Origin: Metabacillus litoralis
Lineage (GTDB): Bacteria; Bacillota; Bacilli; Bacillales; Bacillaceae
Direction of reading: 5' to 3'
Assembly (NCBI RefSeq): GCF_003667825.1
Contig: NZ_CP033043.1
Span: 2,523,501 to 2,587,500, forward strand
Length of the DNA stretch: 64,000 bases
Shown here: positions 27,690 through 38,474 of the stretch, piece by piece
How the letters are laid out: each line of letters opens with the position of its first letter
Position numbering within the stretch: the first letter of the stretch is position 1
Position numbers and translations under genes: made by a program
The notes under the pieces: generated by a model
The model's input: only the letters and a program-made list of their open reading frames with translations
Database searches by the model: none
What the model was told of the DNA's origin: nothing

Positions 27690-27830
27690 TTATTTTGATG
27701 GCTGATTTCTTATCCATGGGTGGTCGCTGCCCCTTAGAATACTTTCGATAATCAACATATAGTCAAAATGAACAATATAGCTACATTTCTCATAGGGTTC
27801 TACTGCCCGGTACTGCTGGATAATCAACAT
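27690..27830 (-). CDS. Possible 46-residue ORF with internal DNA repeat, upstream of cccA
   Basis: Frame MLIIQQYRAVEPYEKC ... SDHPWIRNQPSK, stop TAA at 27690. The first 13 bases recur exactly 72 bases downstream, in frame, so MLII appears twice (residues 1 and 25). No good Shine-Dalgarno sits before the ATG. It may be a true small protein, a leader peptide, or an RNA repeat that happens to be open. No family recognised. Confidence 0.3.
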   Translation of the reverse strand: MLIIQQYRAVEPYEKCSYIVHFDYMLIIESILRGSDHPWIRNQPSK

Positions 27831-27990
27831 AAGTACAATTTTTATAAACAACCTCTATTTTACTGTAATTTTTGAAATAGGAAAAGACCTATCTTTTAAC
27901 ATCTCCATGTTTTTCACACTTTAGACAAAAAACAGACAATAGTTAAATGTAAGCGTAATTCTTTGTTGACATTATATCCAGTAAATACAC

Positions 27991-28527
27991 TCAAAATATA
28001 ATACTTAAGATAACGATAAAGAGGGCTATTATACCACTTACAAGCAAATAATAGATACGAAATAACTTCCCAGTTATAACCCAGAGCAAACAATTACAAA
28101 CAACTGTCAAAACAACCCAAAGGTCAGTCCCTTTCACAACAAAATCTACAATTGTTATGGAACTAACTAATAGTTGCACAAAAGTGATTACTAACGGAAT
28201 TTGAAATGCAGCTTTTTTTCTAATTACGTAAGCGGTAACAAGTCCCGAAGCTAAAACAAATATTCCTGTTGTAACTGTTTGCAAAACAAAAGACAATTCA
28301 GTAAAATAGGTGACAAGAAGAGAACAAAGAAGAAGAAAACTAAGAATACCAATTCCAATAATCGCCACATTAGGTCTCTTTGTTTTATCTACTCGTTGTC
28401 CCTTTTCATCATGGGTGCCTTCTGTATAAAGGGCAAGTAAAAAATTACAGTAAGTGTCAGGAAGCAACTTATTTTCTTTCCAATATTTAATCTCGCTAAT
28501 AATAATATCTTTCTTTTCTCTATTCAT
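27991..28527 (-). CDS. Small integral membrane protein, unrecognised
   Basis: 178 residues. A cytoplasmic N-terminus of ~55 residues (MNREKKDIIISEIKYWKENK.., resembling the head of DUF2157-type proteins) is followed by five hydrophobic segments (~56-78, 80-104, 108-130, 133-152, 157-178). It precedes cccA with no terminator between. I cannot assign a function. Confidence 0.7.
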   Translation of the reverse strand: MNREKKDIIISEIKYWKENKLLPDTYCNFLLALYTEGTHDEKGQRVDKTKRPNVAIIGIGILSFLLLCSLLVTYFTELSFVLQTVTTGIFVLASGLVTAYVIRKKAAFQIPLVITFVQLLVSSITIVDFVVKGTDLWVVLTVVCNCLLWVITGKLFRIYYLLVSGIIALFIVILSIIF

Positions 28528-28616
28528 GTAGTCATCCTTAATAAGTTGTTTCCTTTATTTTAAAAAGGAAAACAGGGCTTGTAAATGAAAATTTTAAAGG
28601 GATCCTTTTGCACAAG

Positions 28617-28643
28617 AAAAAAGACGGACAATTCTGTCCGCCC
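28617..28643 (-). terminator. Terminator of sigA
   Basis: Minus strand GGCGGACA-GAAT-TGTCCGTC followed by TTTTTTC, just after the sigA stop. Confidence 0.85.
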
Positions 28644-28648
28644 TTATC

Positions 28649-29770
28649 CTATTCTAAGAAATCCTTTAGACGTTTACTGCGGCTAGGATGACGTAACTTA
28701 CGAAGCGCTTTTGCTTCTATTTGTCGAATACGCTCGCGTGTTACACCAAATACTTTTCCTACTTCTTCAAGAGTACGTGTTCTTCCATCATCAAGTCCAA
28801 AGCGCAGGCGCAATACGTTTTCTTCACGGTCTGTTAAGGTATCTAGCACATCTTCAAGTTGCTCTTTTAATAATTCATAAGCAGCATGTTCAGAAGGTGA
28901 GGTAGCATCCTGATCCTCGATGAAATCTCCTAAATGTGAATCATCTTCTTCACCAATTGGAGTTTCTAACGACACAGGCTCTTGAGCAATCTTTAGAATC
29001 TCTCTTACCTTATCAGGAGTTAGTTCCATATCTTCTCCAATTTCTTCCGGAGTCGGTTCTCTTCCTAAATCCTGTAATAATTGACGTTGAACACGAATTA
29101 ATTTATTAATTGTTTCAACCATGTGAACTGGAATACGGATTGTACGGGCTTGGTCTGCAATTGCACGTGTAATTGCTTGGCGAATCCACCAAGTAGCATA
29201 CGTACTAAATTTATAACCTTTTTCATAGTCGAATTTTTCGACAGCCTTCATTAACCCCATATTACCTTCTTGGATTAGATCTAAGAATAACATCCCACGA
29301 CCAACATAGCGCTTAGCAATACTTACAACTAAACGAAGGTTAGCCTCAGCAAGTCTACGCTTTGCTTCTTCATCGCCTTCCTCAATACGCTTAGCTAAAT
29401 TAATTTCTTCATTAGCTGATAATAAATCAACACGGCCGATTTCTTTCAAATACATTCTTACAGGGTCATTTATTTTAACTCCAGGTGGAACACTTAAGTC
29501 ATTTAGATCAAATTCTTCTTCCTTAGCAAGATCTTGGATATTTGGATCAGCATCTTCAACATCTTCACCCGCTTCACCAATTAGTTCAACACCTTGTTCA
29601 CCAAGAAATTCATAATACTCATCCATTTGGTCTGATTCGATTTCGAAGTTAGACATACGTTCCGCAATTTCTTCATATGTCAAAACTCCACGTTTTTTCC
29701 CAATTTCAGTTAACTGATCTTTCACCTGTTCAAAGGTTACTTCTGTTTCATGGGTTTGTTTATCAGCCAT
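28649..29770 (-). CDS. sigA: Primary sigma factor SigA (RpoD)
   Basis: 373 residues from ATG 29770, behind GGAGGGGATCCT; upstream GTG/ATG starts would include the ribosome site. Region 1.2/2 ('[16 protein letters not shown]', '[19 protein letters not shown]', '[20 protein letters not shown]'), region 3 ('[12 protein letters not shown]') and region 4 with the helix-turn-helix '[20 protein letters not shown]'. It directs RNA polymerase to housekeeping promoters. Follows dnaG, as in B. subtilis. Confidence 0.98.
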   Translation of the reverse strand: MADKQTHETEVTFEQVKDQLTEIGKKRGVLTYEEIAERMSNFEIESDQMDEYYEFLGEQGVELIGEAGEDVEDADPNIQDLAKEEEFDLNDLSVPPGVKINDPVRMYLKEIGRVDLLSANEEINLAKRIEEGDEEAKRRLAEANLRLVVSIAKRYVGRGMLFLDLIQEGNMGLMKAVEKFDYEKGYKFSTYATWWIRQAITRAIADQARTIRIPVHMVETINKLIRVQRQLLQDLGREPTPEEIGEDMELTPDKVREILKIAQEPVSLETPIGEEDDSHLGDFIEDQDATSPSEHAAYELLKEQLEDVLDTLTDREENVLRLRFGLDDGRTRTLEEVGKVFGVTRERIRQIEAKALRKLRHPSRSKRLKDFLE

Positions 29771-29893
29771 AGGATCCCCTCCTTCCAGACTTACCATCTT
29801 AAGATAAGCATTTGGATTACTGTTTTTTAGGTAGTATTCCTTTATTTAAGATGACTTGGTCTATCATTAACCGCATCATCAATTGCTTACTTA

Positions 29894-31720
29894 TTATGAT
29901 TTTAGAGCTTGTTTTAATTGAATAATTTCCATTGCAATCTGAGCCGCTTCTTTAAATTGCTTATTTCGTTCAGCTTCATTTTTTTCAGTTTCTTTTTCTT
30001 TTATCATTAACATTTTTTGATGATTCAACACCTGTTTTATATAATCAGATAACTCCTGTTCACTTACTTCAGAGTTTAAGGTAATCATCGCAATGTTGGA
30101 TACGGTATGTTGTAATTCAGGGTTTGGTAATCTAGAAAGAAAAGAACTTACATTTTCTTCATTTCCTTCCTCATAAAAACCATATAAATAAGTGACAATA
30201 GCCCTATGCTCTTCAATATTAAATTGAAGACCAAGCCGATCAAGAACCTTTTCAGCAATATCTTTACTTCTTAGCATATGTGCTATCAACATTCTTTCAG
30301 CCGTATGAAATGCTGGTAATAACCGTTTTGATTGAATAGGGACTCTTTTTGGCTGCTGCTGAGACATTTTATTTTGTTGCTGCGGAGGTTGCTGTTTACT
30401 TATTTGTTTTTCCTTCTGAAAAATTTGCTCCTTCAATACATCCATTGACAGGTCAAATTCCGAGGATAATTGTTTTAAGTAAATTTCTTTTTCAACAGCA
30501 TTCTCAATTCTAGATAGTTCGGAAAGAACAGAATCTATATATTGAAGTCTTTCCCCCTCATTATGAAGATTTTTTCCTCTTCGATAATAAGTCATCTTAA
30601 ATGTCATGATCGGTACGCTTGCCCCTATTACATCATGTTTGAATTTCTCTTCTCCGAACTTTTTGATGTAGTCATCAGGGTCCATACCATCTGGGACCAT
30701 CGCAACTTTTATTTTACATCCTGCTGCCTTTAATATCTTAGAGGCCCTCATGGTTGCTTCAATTCCGGCAGAATCAGAATCATAACATATTATGACTTCA
30801 GACACATTTCTTCGTATGATCTTTGCCTGTTCTTCTGTTAAAGAGGTTCCCATTGTCGCAATGGCCTGTTCTACTCCAGCACGTGTTGAAGAAATAACAT
30901 CCGCAAATCCTTCGAATAGGACAACTTGTTGATTTTTTCGAATATGTAATCTTGCACGGTGAAAATTATAAAGCAGCTTGCTTTTATTAAATATTTTCGT
31001 CTCTGGGCTATTTAAGTATTTAGGTTTTTCGTCACCAAGCACTCTTCCTGAAAAAGCAATTGTATTACCATGATGATCCATAATTGGGAACATGATTCGA
31101 TTCCTAAAACGGTCAAAAAATTCATTGTCAGAGTTGTTTTTTTTAACAAGTAATCCTGCTTCCTCCATTAATGAAAGATCAAACCCTCTTTTTTCCAAAA
31201 ACTTAGAAATAAAGTCCCAAGAATCTAAAGAATAGCCTATTTCAAACGCATCGATTGTTTCTTTTGTAAATCCTCTGTTCAATAAGTAATCTAATGCAGG
31301 TTGACCTTCTTTTGTGTTTACTAACAAATGGTGGTAAAATTTCTTTAACAGCTCATGTGCTTCAACCATTTTATCAGTACTTTTCGAAGCAACTTTCCCT
31401 TGATTTTGATCAACTGGCGAAATGGAAGGCAAATCGATTCCAGCCTTGTCTGCTAAGTGCTGTGCTGCTTCTATGAAAGTATATCCTTCATGTTGCATAA
31501 GAAAAGAAAAGACATTCCCTCCAGCACCACATCCAAAGCAATGGAATATTTGCTTATCAGCTGAAACAGAGAACGAAGGTGACTTTTCACCATGAAATGG
31601 ACATAACCCAAAATAATTCCGTCCTTGTTTCTTCAATTGAACATATTCACTTATTACATCAACAATGTCAGAAGTTCTTTGTATTTTTTCGAGTAATTCC
31701 TCGGGAATTCGATTTCCCAT
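29894..31720 (-). CDS. dnaG: DNA primase DnaG
   Basis: 608 residues. CHC2 zinc site in '[13 protein letters not shown]' and '[11 protein letters not shown]' (~41-66); TOPRIM with 'FEGFADVI' (~270) and 'CYDSDSAG' (~310); C-terminal helicase-binding domain (~450-608) after a Q-rich linker ([14 protein letters not shown]). It makes RNA primers for replication. 120 bases upstream of sigA on the same strand. Confidence 0.98.
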   Translation of the reverse strand: MGNRIPEELLEKIQRTSDIVDVISEYVQLKKQGRNYFGLCPFHGEKSPSFSVSADKQIFHCFGCGAGGNVFSFLMQHEGYTFIEAAQHLADKAGIDLPSISPVDQNQGKVASKSTDKMVEAHELLKKFYHHLLVNTKEGQPALDYLLNRGFTKETIDAFEIGYSLDSWDFISKFLEKRGFDLSLMEEAGLLVKKNNSDNEFFDRFRNRIMFPIMDHHGNTIAFSGRVLGDEKPKYLNSPETKIFNKSKLLYNFHRARLHIRKNQQVVLFEGFADVISSTRAGVEQAIATMGTSLTEEQAKIIRRNVSEVIICYDSDSAGIEATMRASKILKAAGCKIKVAMVPDGMDPDDYIKKFGEEKFKHDVIGASVPIMTFKMTYYRRGKNLHNEGERLQYIDSVLSELSRIENAVEKEIYLKQLSSEFDLSMDVLKEQIFQKEKQISKQQPPQQQNKMSQQQPKRVPIQSKRLLPAFHTAERMLIAHMLRSKDIAEKVLDRLGLQFNIEEHRAIVTYLYGFYEEGNEENVSSFLSRLPNPELQHTVSNIAMITLNSEVSEQELSDYIKQVLNHQKMLMIKEKETEKNEAERNKQFKEAAQIAMEIIQLKQALKS

Positions 31721-31752
31721 GCTAACAACTCCGTATTACAGATATTCGATAT

Positions 31753-32219
31753 TTATTCAAGTTCTCCTGCATGTTTCGACAAAATTTTTTCTAAATTTGT
31801 GATAAAATTTAAAGTATCATCATCTGTAAACTTTTTTGGTCCTTTCGTATATTTGCCTCCTTTTCTTTCCATGGCAGACAAGTAGCGAAATTGAAGAGCT
31901 GTATCAAGATTAGCTTCTGTATATTGTTTTCCCCTTGGGGTAATGAAAATAACATCTTTTCTTATTAATAAGCCCGCTAAACCAATGTCTTGCGAAATAA
32001 CAATGTCGTTTTTATTGACGTGGTTTACTATGTATAAATCAGCTTCTTCTTTACCCGTGTCAACAAAAACCCATTCTCCTCCATAAGTTCTACCTGTTGT
32101 ATGGTTATAAGAAGCAACAAATATGACATGAATGTTATACTTTCCCGCAAGATCCATAATCTCCGTTTTAACTGGACAAGCATCAGCATCTACATAAATT
32201 TTTTTATTTTTTTCGTCAT
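31753..32219 (-). CDS. yqxD: UPF0178/YaiI family protein YqxD, with a frame break at its start
   Basis: The body (to 31753) is a normal UPF0178 protein: the conserved head 'IYVDADACPVKTEI' is encoded at 32157-32199, followed by 'HVIFVASYNH', 'VSQDIGLAGLL' type motifs of a PIN-like nuclease fold. Its frame has no ATG, GTG or TTG ahead of that head; a stop lies at 32236. An ATG at 32219 starts the right peptide (MTKK..) but is out of frame by one base across an A7-T-A7 tract. The first in-frame ATG (32157) would delete the conserved head. Sequencing error, slippage or a recent mutation are all possible. Confidence 0.7.
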
Positions 32220-32235
32220 ATTTCTCTATTCTACA

Positions 32236-32559
32236 TCACTCCGAAAATTCCTTCTTATTTCACACCTTTGATCGTTACTATTCGAGAGAACGTTCTAAAA
32301 TTCCTTTTGTCGAAAATTTTTTTATATAATATCTTGACAGTTTACAATTAATAGTTTATTCCCATATGTCAAGTTCTAAACCTAAAAAAAGTATTTTTTA
32401 TCACAATTTTTTATTATAATACAAAGGTTCATAAATTTCTATTGTTTTTTTGTCGTAATCAATCGTAAAATATCACCATTTGACAAATGAAACAAAGAAC
32501 ACGAAGGAAAAGGATGACTATTACAGCCACCCCTTGGAATTTATTCCCTTTACCAGTCT
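32236..32559. other. Intergenic region ppsR-yqxD, about 320 bases
   Basis: Contains the ppsR terminator (32509-32535) and, toward yqxD, AT-rich sequence with several minus-strand -10-like elements (a TATAAT preceded by TTGTAT near 32412-32423; TATTATATA near 32322-32330) that could start the yqxD-dnaG-sigA transcript. A TTGACA/TGTCAA pair at 32334-32372 gives -35-like boxes on both strands. No gene seen. Confidence 0.4.
32509..32535 (-). terminator. Terminator of ppsR
   Basis: Minus strand AAGGGGTGGCT-GTAAT-AGTCATCCTTT; 11 pairs including three G-U, followed by TCCTT. Confidence 0.6.
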
Positions 32560-33372
32560 TTAATTTTGGTTATTCATAAAGTTAGCAATAATATTTGCCG
32601 TTTCCTCAACCGCCTTATTTGAAACATCCACAACCTTACAGCCTATTTTTTCAACCACTTTATCAAAATAATTCAATTCCTCTTTAATGCGATCAATATT
32701 CGCATAAAAGGCCTCATCATTTAAACCTAATGATTTTAGCCTTTCTTTACGGATATTGTTTAATTTCTCCGGCATGATACGTAATCCGATACACTTTTGT
32801 GCTGAGACCTTATAAAGCTCTTCAGGTGGCTCAACCTCTGGAACAATCGGTACATTTGCCACTTTGAACCGCTTATGAGCTAAATACTGAGAAAGTGGAG
32901 TTTTAGAAGTTCTGGACACGCCTATTAAAACAATATCAGCCTTTAATATTCCTCTTGGGTCACGGCCATCATCGTATTTAACAGCAAATTCAATAGCTTC
33001 AACCTTTTTAAAATAATCATCGTCTAACTTTCGTACTCTTCCTGGCTCATATTTTGCAGTTATCCCATATGAAGTTTCCATCTTATCAATAAGAGGACCA
33101 ATGATGTCATAATAAACAACACCTTGTCTAGTTGCTTCTTCAATTAGAAATTCTCTTAATTCTGGTACAACTAATGTGAAGCACACAATAGCTTTTTCCT
33201 GCTTTGCCAACGAAAGAACCTCAATAATTGTTCCTCTATCCTCAACGTAGGGAATTCTTTTGATTTTCGTATTAGCTGATGCTCCATTAAATTGACTTGC
33301 CGCTGCCTTAACTACTAGTTCAGCAGTTTCACCTACAGAGTCCGAAACTACATAAATCAATTGATAACTCAT
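32560..33372 (-). CDS. ppsR: PEP synthase / PPDK regulatory protein (YqfL, PpsR family)
   Basis: 270 residues, DUF299 family. P-loop-like motif '[15 protein letters not shown]' (~150) and the conserved N-terminus '[14 protein letters not shown]'. Family members are ADP-dependent kinase / Pi-dependent pyrophosphorylase that switch PPDK or PEP synthase off and on by threonine phosphorylation. It lies 31 bases behind ccpN, a gluconeogenic repressor, a conserved pairing in Bacillus that supports a central-carbon role. Confidence 0.95.
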   Translation of the reverse strand: MSYQLIYVVSDSVGETAELVVKAAASQFNGASANTKIKRIPYVEDRGTIIEVLSLAKQEKAIVCFTLVVPELREFLIEEATRQGVVYYDIIGPLIDKMETSYGITAKYEPGRVRKLDDDYFKKVEAIEFAVKYDDGRDPRGILKADIVLIGVSRTSKTPLSQYLAHKRFKVANVPIVPEVEPPEELYKVSAQKCIGLRIMPEKLNNIRKERLKSLGLNDEAFYANIDRIKEELNYFDKVVEKIGCKVVDVSNKAVEETANIIANFMNNQN

Positions 33373-33403
33373 ATTCTATTCCCCATTTCAACAGTTAGCC
33401 ATA

Positions 33404-34033
33404 TTATTCATTAAGAAAGCTAACAAGTATTTTCGTCATATTTGTTTTCGTAATTCTCCCAATAACTTCAAGACCCTGATCTGTATCTTTTACAACCGGT
33501 AAACCATCGATTTGTTTTTCTATGAGAACTTGAGCTACGTCTATAATATAATCTTCAGGTCTACAAACAGTTATATTTGGCATTCGTGTCATGATAATAT
33601 TTACCGGGATCGTCGTAAGTTCCTGCTTTCCAATACTTGTTCGAAGTAAATCCTTACGAGAAAGAACTCCTATTAAGTGCGATTGTTCATCAACTACAAA
33701 TAGTGTTCCAACATCTTCTAGGAACATCATACATATGGCATCATAAACAGAAACATTAACATTTACAACAATTGGAATGGATTGATAGTCTTTAACTTGA
33801 AGACTCTTTAGCTCTTCCATAATCAAATGGGTATTTGTTTTACCTGTGAAATAATATCCTACACGTGGTCGTGCCTCTAGATATCCAGCCATTGTCAAAA
33901 TAGCTAAATCCGGACGAAGGGTAGCTCTCGTTAAATTTAATTGATCAGCAATTTGTTCGCCTGTAATTGGACCATTAGCTTTAACGATTTCGACAATTTG
34001 TTCTTGCCTTTTATTTAGTTCTATAAGACTCAC
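33404..34033 (-). CDS. ccpN: Transcriptional repressor CcpN
   Basis: 209 residues from GTG 34033. N-terminal helix-turn-helix (~8-60: 'GPITGEQIADQLNLTRATLRPDLAIL') followed by two CBS domains (~80-140, 145-208) that sense nucleotides. In B. subtilis CcpN represses gapB and pckA during glycolysis. The spacing between AAGG and the GTG is unusually short, so initiation may be weak. A possible pseudoknot lies in the upstream region. Confidence 0.95.
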   Translation of the reverse strand: MSLIELNKRQEQIVEIVKANGPITGEQIADQLNLTRATLRPDLAILTMAGYLEARPRVGYYFTGKTNTHLIMEELKSLQVKDYQSIPIVVNVNVSVYDAICMMFLEDVGTLFVVDEQSHLIGVLSRKDLLRTSIGKQELTTIPVNIIMTRMPNITVCRPEDYIIDVAQVLIEKQIDGLPVVKDTDQGLEVIGRITKTNMTKILVSFLNE

Positions 34034-34086
34034 CGCCTTACTATTAGATATGTATTATTTCATTATGGCTTTTCCAAACACTTTGC

Positions 34087-34127
34087 AAGGTTGCTCATTT
34101 TCCGCTAAATCAACCTTAAACAGCGGA
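34087..34127 (-). ncRNA. Possible H-type pseudoknot upstream of ccpN
   Basis: Interleaved helices on the minus strand: TCCGCT (34127-34122) with AGCGGA (34106-34101), and AAGGTTG (34117-34111) with CAACCTT (34093-34087). Loops are 4, 4 and 7 bases, compatible with an H-type fold. It ends about 53 bases before the ccpN start. The remaining ~200 bases toward glyS hold the glyS terminator and AT-rich promoter-like sequence only. Confidence 0.3.
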
Positions 34128-34311
34128 TCAAAGAGCCTCTTAATAACAATCTATAAAAGATCCTTAATTAATATAATAACATTAAATCTCTTGTGTATAA
34201 CACATTAATACTTAGATAAGGCATCAAATGGTTTTTATCCATATGTCGATTATATACTATCTACCTATTATGAAAAGCATATTGTTCAGCTTTAATACCT
34301 TGTAGCTAAAG

Positions 34312-34341
34312 AAAAAGGGCTGACAAAGATTAAGTCAGTCC
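34312..34341 (-). terminator. Terminator of glyQS
   Basis: Minus strand GGGACTGAC, short loop, GTCAGCCC with one bulged base, followed by TTTTTC. Confidence 0.7.
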
Positions 34342-34356
34342 CTTCCTATTTAATCA

Positions 34357-36420
34357 TTACTTTACTAAAATGACATTCATTTTTGCAAAGGATTCTATTA
34401 ATTGAGATAGTTTGACCATTTGGGCCAGACGATTCGCCTTTACATTTTCATCATCTGACATAACCATTGTATGATCAAAATAATCAATAATTACCGGTTT
34501 CAATTCTGCTAAAATAACATAATTTTCTCGGATCTTTTCTACAGATTTAAAATTGTTTAACTGATTAACTGCTTGAAGATATGCCTTATAAAGTGATCTT
34601 TCATGCTCACTTTCAAATAAATCTTCATTAATATCTAAGTTATTTCCTTTTTTAGCAATATTCATCACACGAGCCAGTGCCTCAACAGTTTCCTTAAATT
34701 CAGGTTCAACCGAAGCCTCTTGAAGAACTTTAGCACGTGCAACAAGTGAATTCACCTCAAGTATAGATGATTCTAAAACCGCATCGTTTAAGTCATAACG
34801 AATGTTTTCTTCGGCTAAACGATATTTTAATCTTAGTCTAAAGAATGACTTTAATTCTTCTTTCGCTTCAGTAGAACCTTTATCACCATAAAAAGGTAGT
34901 GCAAGCTCAAATAACTCTGGCAAAGCAATTGTCCATTGCTTCGATAAAAGAATTTGAATAATTCCGCTTGCCTGCCTTCTTAAAGCATACGGATCCTGTG
35001 ACCCAGTTGGAATTTTCCCAATGGAGAAAAACCCAACAATTGTGTCTAACTTGTCAGCTAATGCAACAATTGCCCCAACATTTGAAGTAGGTGCTGCATC
35101 CTCTGCATGTCTTGGCATATAGTGCTCATTAATAGCTCGAGAAACTTCTTCTGTTTCACCGCTTAGTCTCGCATACTTTTCACCAATTTTCCCTTGAAGC
35201 TCAGGAAATTCATATACCATATGTGTAACCAAGTCAAACTTACAAATAGACGCAGCTCTTTCCACGTCTTGCTTTTCATTTGAAGGTACTTGAAGTAGGT
35301 CTGCTAATTTGCCAGAAAGGCTAACAACTCGTTTCACCTTTTCTCCTAAAGTTCCTAACTCTTCATGGAAAACAATTTTATCAAGTTTTTTTACGGCATC
35401 CTCAATATTGAGCTTCTGATCTTCTTTATAGAAGAAATTTGCATCAGAAAGGCGTGCACGTAACACTTTTTCATTACCTCTTGCAACATTTTCAAGATGG
35501 TTTTGATCACCGTTTCTTACCGTAATAAAATATGGCTGTAATTCTCCAGCTTGGCTTCTTACTGGGAAATAACGCTGATGTTCCTTCATCGTTGTAACCA
35601 ACACTTCATCTGGTAACGATAAATATTCTTGTTCAAACTTCCCAAACAAAGCAGTTGGATATTCAACAAGATTGTTTACTTCCTCTAAGAGATCCTCGTC
35701 AACCGGGATGACCCAGCTATGTTCCTGTTCTAGATCTGACAACTGCTGACTTATTGCTTCTTTTCTTTTTACAGGATTTGCAATAACGAATTGTTCTAGT
35801 AATACCGTTTCATACAATGAAGGCATCGCAATTTCAACTTTCTCTCCTAGAAAACGATGACCATATGTATATGAATCTGTTTTTACCCCAGCAATTTCAA
35901 AAGGAATGACTTCTTGTCCAAATAAGGCTACAAGCCACTTAATTGGTCGGATATATCGTAATTCTTGGCTTCCCCAACGCATGTTTTTTGGGAATGTTAA
36001 TCCCGTTATTAATTGTTTAGCCTCTGTTAATAATGTTTTTGCTTCTATCCCTTTTGTGAATTTTTGAACGTGGACATACTCAACGCCATTAATTTCCTTA
36101 AAGTAGATATCTTCAACAGAAGCGCCTTGTCCTTTTGTAAAGCCTATTGCAGCTTTTGACCAATTGCCATTCTCATCAAGAGCAATCTTTTTAGCAGGCC
36201 CTTTTGCTTCTTCTTCAATATCAGGCTGTTTTTCTAGCACATCTTTTACTAATACGGCTATACGGCGGGGAGAGGAATAAGTTCTCACTTCACCATGTGA
36301 TAACTGTTTTTCATCAAGCCATTTTGTTAATTTGTCTGCAAATTGATTCATTGCATCTGTCACATAATGTGCAGGCACTTCTTCTAAACCAATCTCTACT
36401 AATAAATCTTTCTTACTCAT
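34357..36420 (-). CDS. glyS: Glycyl-tRNA synthetase beta subunit
   Basis: 687 residues, normal length for the bacterial-type heterotetrameric enzyme. N-terminus '[14 protein letters not shown]', '[16 protein letters not shown]' with HD-like fold (~390-440), and a C-terminal anticodon-binding DALR domain (~570-687). It overlaps glyQ by 8 bases with GGAGGAG inside glyQ, so translation is coupled. Charges tRNA-Gly together with GlyQ. Confidence 0.98.
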   Translation of the reverse strand: MSKKDLLVEIGLEEVPAHYVTDAMNQFADKLTKWLDEKQLSHGEVRTYSSPRRIAVLVKDVLEKQPDIEEEAKGPAKKIALDENGNWSKAAIGFTKGQGASVEDIYFKEINGVEYVHVQKFTKGIEAKTLLTEAKQLITGLTFPKNMRWGSQELRYIRPIKWLVALFGQEVIPFEIAGVKTDSYTYGHRFLGEKVEIAMPSLYETVLLEQFVIANPVKRKEAISQQLSDLEQEHSWVIPVDEDLLEEVNNLVEYPTALFGKFEQEYLSLPDEVLVTTMKEHQRYFPVRSQAGELQPYFITVRNGDQNHLENVARGNEKVLRARLSDANFFYKEDQKLNIEDAVKKLDKIVFHEELGTLGEKVKRVVSLSGKLADLLQVPSNEKQDVERAASICKFDLVTHMVYEFPELQGKIGEKYARLSGETEEVSRAINEHYMPRHAEDAAPTSNVGAIVALADKLDTIVGFFSIGKIPTGSQDPYALRRQASGIIQILLSKQWTIALPELFELALPFYGDKGSTEAKEELKSFFRLRLKYRLAEENIRYDLNDAVLESSILEVNSLVARAKVLQEASVEPEFKETVEALARVMNIAKKGNNLDINEDLFESEHERSLYKAYLQAVNQLNNFKSVEKIRENYVILAELKPVIIDYFDHTMVMSDDENVKANRLAQMVKLSQLIESFAKMNVILVK

Positions 36421-37303
36421 GATTTGCTCCTCCTTCCTGCTGTAACATAGGGAAGCCTAATTTTTCTCGTTCTTCATAAAATGTTTTTGCGACTTTTCTA
36501 GCTAAGTTTCTTACACGACCAATATAGCCTGTTCGCTCAGTAACAGAGATCGCCCCTTTTGCATCTAAAAGATTAAATGTATGAGAGCATTTTAAAACAT
36601 AATCATATGCAGGATGGACAAGACCTTCATCCATCTGTCTCATAGCTTCTTTTTCATAGGTTGAGAACAAATGAAAAAGCATATCCGTATCAGACGTTTC
36701 AAAGGTATATTTTGAATGCTCATACTCAGGCATTAAAAAGATATCACGCACCGTGTATCCATCAGTCCACTCTAAGTCAAATACATTTTCTTTATCTTGA
36801 ATATAAGATGCCAGCCTTTCAATACCATACGTGATTTCAGCTGAAACCGGCTTACACTCTAACCCACCAACTTGTTGGAAATAAGTAAATTGAGTGATTT
36901 CCATTCCATCTAACCATACTTCCCAACCTAAACCAGCACAGCCTAACGAAGGGTTTTCCCAGTTATCCTCAACAAAGCGAATATCATGCTCTAATGGATT
37001 AATTCCTAAAGCACGTAATGAATCAAGGTAAAGCTCTTGAATATTGTCTGGTGAAGGCTTCATTATCACTTGAAATTGATGGTGTTGATAAAGTCTGTTA
37101 GGGTTTTCCCCATAACGTCCATCAGCAGGTCTTCTAGATGGTTCAACATAAGCCACCTTCCATGGCTCTGGTCCTATACTTCTTAAGAACGTATAAGGAC
37201 TCATAGTTCCTGCACCTTTCTCAGTATCGTATGCTTGCATAAGCACACAGCCTTGATCAGACCAATGCTTTTGCAACGTTAGAATCATATTTTGAATATT
37301 CAT
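36413..37303 (-). CDS. glyQ: Glycyl-tRNA synthetase alpha subunit
   Basis: 296 residues. Class II catalytic core with '[19 protein letters not shown]'-type motif (here [12 protein letters not shown]) and '[20 protein letters not shown]', which binds ATP and glycine. The start has GGAGGTGTATAAAG. The operon is controlled by the T-box leader upstream, so it is induced when tRNA-Gly is uncharged. Confidence 0.98.
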   Translation of the reverse strand: MNIQNMILTLQKHWSDQGCVLMQAYDTEKGAGTMSPYTFLRSIGPEPWKVAYVEPSRRPADGRYGENPNRLYQHHQFQVIMKPSPDNIQELYLDSLRALGINPLEHDIRFVEDNWENPSLGCAGLGWEVWLDGMEITQFTYFQQVGGLECKPVSAEITYGIERLASYIQDKENVFDLEWTDGYTVRDIFLMPEYEHSKYTFETSDTDMLFHLFSTYEKEAMRQMDEGLVHPAYDYVLKCSHTFNLLDAKGAISVTERTGYIGRVRNLARKVAKTFYEEREKLGFPMLQQEGGANHE

Positions 37304-37430
37304 CTTTATACACCTCCATTAATTTATAAAACAAGTTTTTGCTTTTGGGTTTAAACAGCATGACTTTTGTGGTCTTATTTAAAACTGACTCGAAGGACAC
37401 TGCCTTGATAACAGTCTTTTAAATGAAAAA

Positions 37431-37643
37431 AGCTCCCGTCCCTATGTCAGACTAATGACATAGGGACGGGAGCTAGCCCGCGGTTCCACCCTAATTGCTT
37501 ATATATGTATAAGCCACTTTAAATGAATATGCTCCAGAACGCCTTTCATTACGGGTCAATCCTTAGCTTTCACCATCCTAAGGTCGCTATCATTGAGTAA
37601 TCGTAATTACTTCTTTCCTTCAACGCAACAATTGTTAAATTAT
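37431..37643 (-). promoter_or_regulatory. Glycine T-box leader of glyQS
   Basis: Minus strand carries Stem I with GCGACCTTAGGATGGTGAAAG and GCTAAGGATTG, a specifier GGC (Gly codon, 37541-37543) in GAAAGGCGTTCTGGAGC, the T-box AGGGTGGAACCGCGGG (37477-37492), and a terminator with a perfect 19-bp stem (37431-37449 / 37456-37474) and T run. Binding of uncharged tRNA-Gly to GGC and to the T-box bulge favours the antiterminator. The same elements occur in B. subtilis glyQS. Confidence 0.95.
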
Positions 37644-37649
37644 ATTTGC

Positions 37650-37678
37650 ATCTTAATTGAAAATTGTTCTAATGTCAA
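37650..37678 (-). promoter_or_regulatory. Promoter of the glyQS T-box transcript
   Basis: Minus strand TTGACA, 17 bases, TAAGAT; transcription would start near 37643, immediately before Stem I of the T-box. Confidence 0.7.
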
Positions 37679-37688
37679 CAATGTCCTT

Positions 37689-38441
37689 CTATAACTTTCC
37701 CTTTAAAGAATCCATTTGATCTAAAAAACGCTTTGATTTAATTGTTAGACCTGTATATTCCTGATAATAGGAGTTGATGACCATTTTTAATTCATTCTTC
37801 GTCTCCTGTTTGACAGAAATATTTCCTAATCGGTTTAAATCAAAATAATAAAAAAGACGAAGGAGCTTTACTGTCATCGGAGATATCTGTAATCGATAAG
37901 GATCATTTTCAAAACATCGATGACATAAAAAGCCTCCCTCTCGTATCGAAAAATGAAATGTTCCATCTTTTTGACCACAAATGGAACAAGCATTAAGCTG
38001 AGGCTGCAGCCCTAATACTGGTAACATTTTCATTTCAAAAATATGAATCAGAATATCCGGATCTACATCTTCATCTAGATATTGAAGGGTTTGTTTTAAT
38101 AATTCAAATAAAAAAGGGTTTCTGTCTAGGTTATCAGTACTTTTGTCTAGTAACTCAGCTAGGTATGAAGCATATGCTGTTAAAAAAATATCTTCTCGAA
38201 TACTTCTAAATGACAAAATTGTTTCTCCCTGCTGTAGACCACCTAAACCACTAGATTTTTGAAATAGGAACGTCCCATACGTAAAAAGTTGGGTGATTGA
38301 CGTAAGGCGACTATTAGGTTTCTTAGCGCCCCTAGCCATAACCCCAACTTTCCCAAGTTCTCTCGTATATAATGTTATTATTTTGTTTGTTTCACCGTAA
38401 TCGGTAGATCGTATAACAATTCCTTCACATTTTTGAAGCAA
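37689..38441 (-). CDS. recO: DNA repair protein RecO
   Basis: 250 residues from TTG 38441: behind AGGTGAGGGG, and the protein then begins [20 protein letters not shown], matching RecO family starts (MLTKCEG). N-terminal OB-fold, helical middle, and a zinc finger 'CSICG ... FLCHRC' (~146-172). It loads RecA with RecF/RecR and anneals strands. In the yqzL-recO gene pair behind era. Confidence 0.95.
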   Translation of the reverse strand: MLQKCEGIVIRSTDYGETNKIITLYTRELGKVGVMARGAKKPNSRLTSITQLFTYGTFLFQKSSGLGGLQQGETILSFRSIREDIFLTAYASYLAELLDKSTDNLDRNPFLFELLKQTLQYLDEDVDPDILIHIFEMKMLPVLGLQPQLNACSICGQKDGTFHFSIREGGFLCHRCFENDPYRLQISPMTVKLLRLFYYFDLNRLGNISVKQETKNELKMVINSYYQEYTGLTIKSKRFLDQMDSLKGKL

Positions 38442-38474
38442 ATTTCCCCTCACCTTTCAAAGGTTCAGGCAAGA

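Noticed and set aside
29795..29853. CATCTTAA/TTAAGATG inverted repeat in the sigA leader
   Set aside because: Only 8 bp with a 43-base loop and no further structure; not convincing.
32333..32373. TTGACA...TGTCAA inverted pair between yqxD and ppsR as divergent promoters
   Set aside because: Plus-strand -10 would be TATTCC with no plus-strand gene to serve; the minus-strand match lacks a well-spaced -10.
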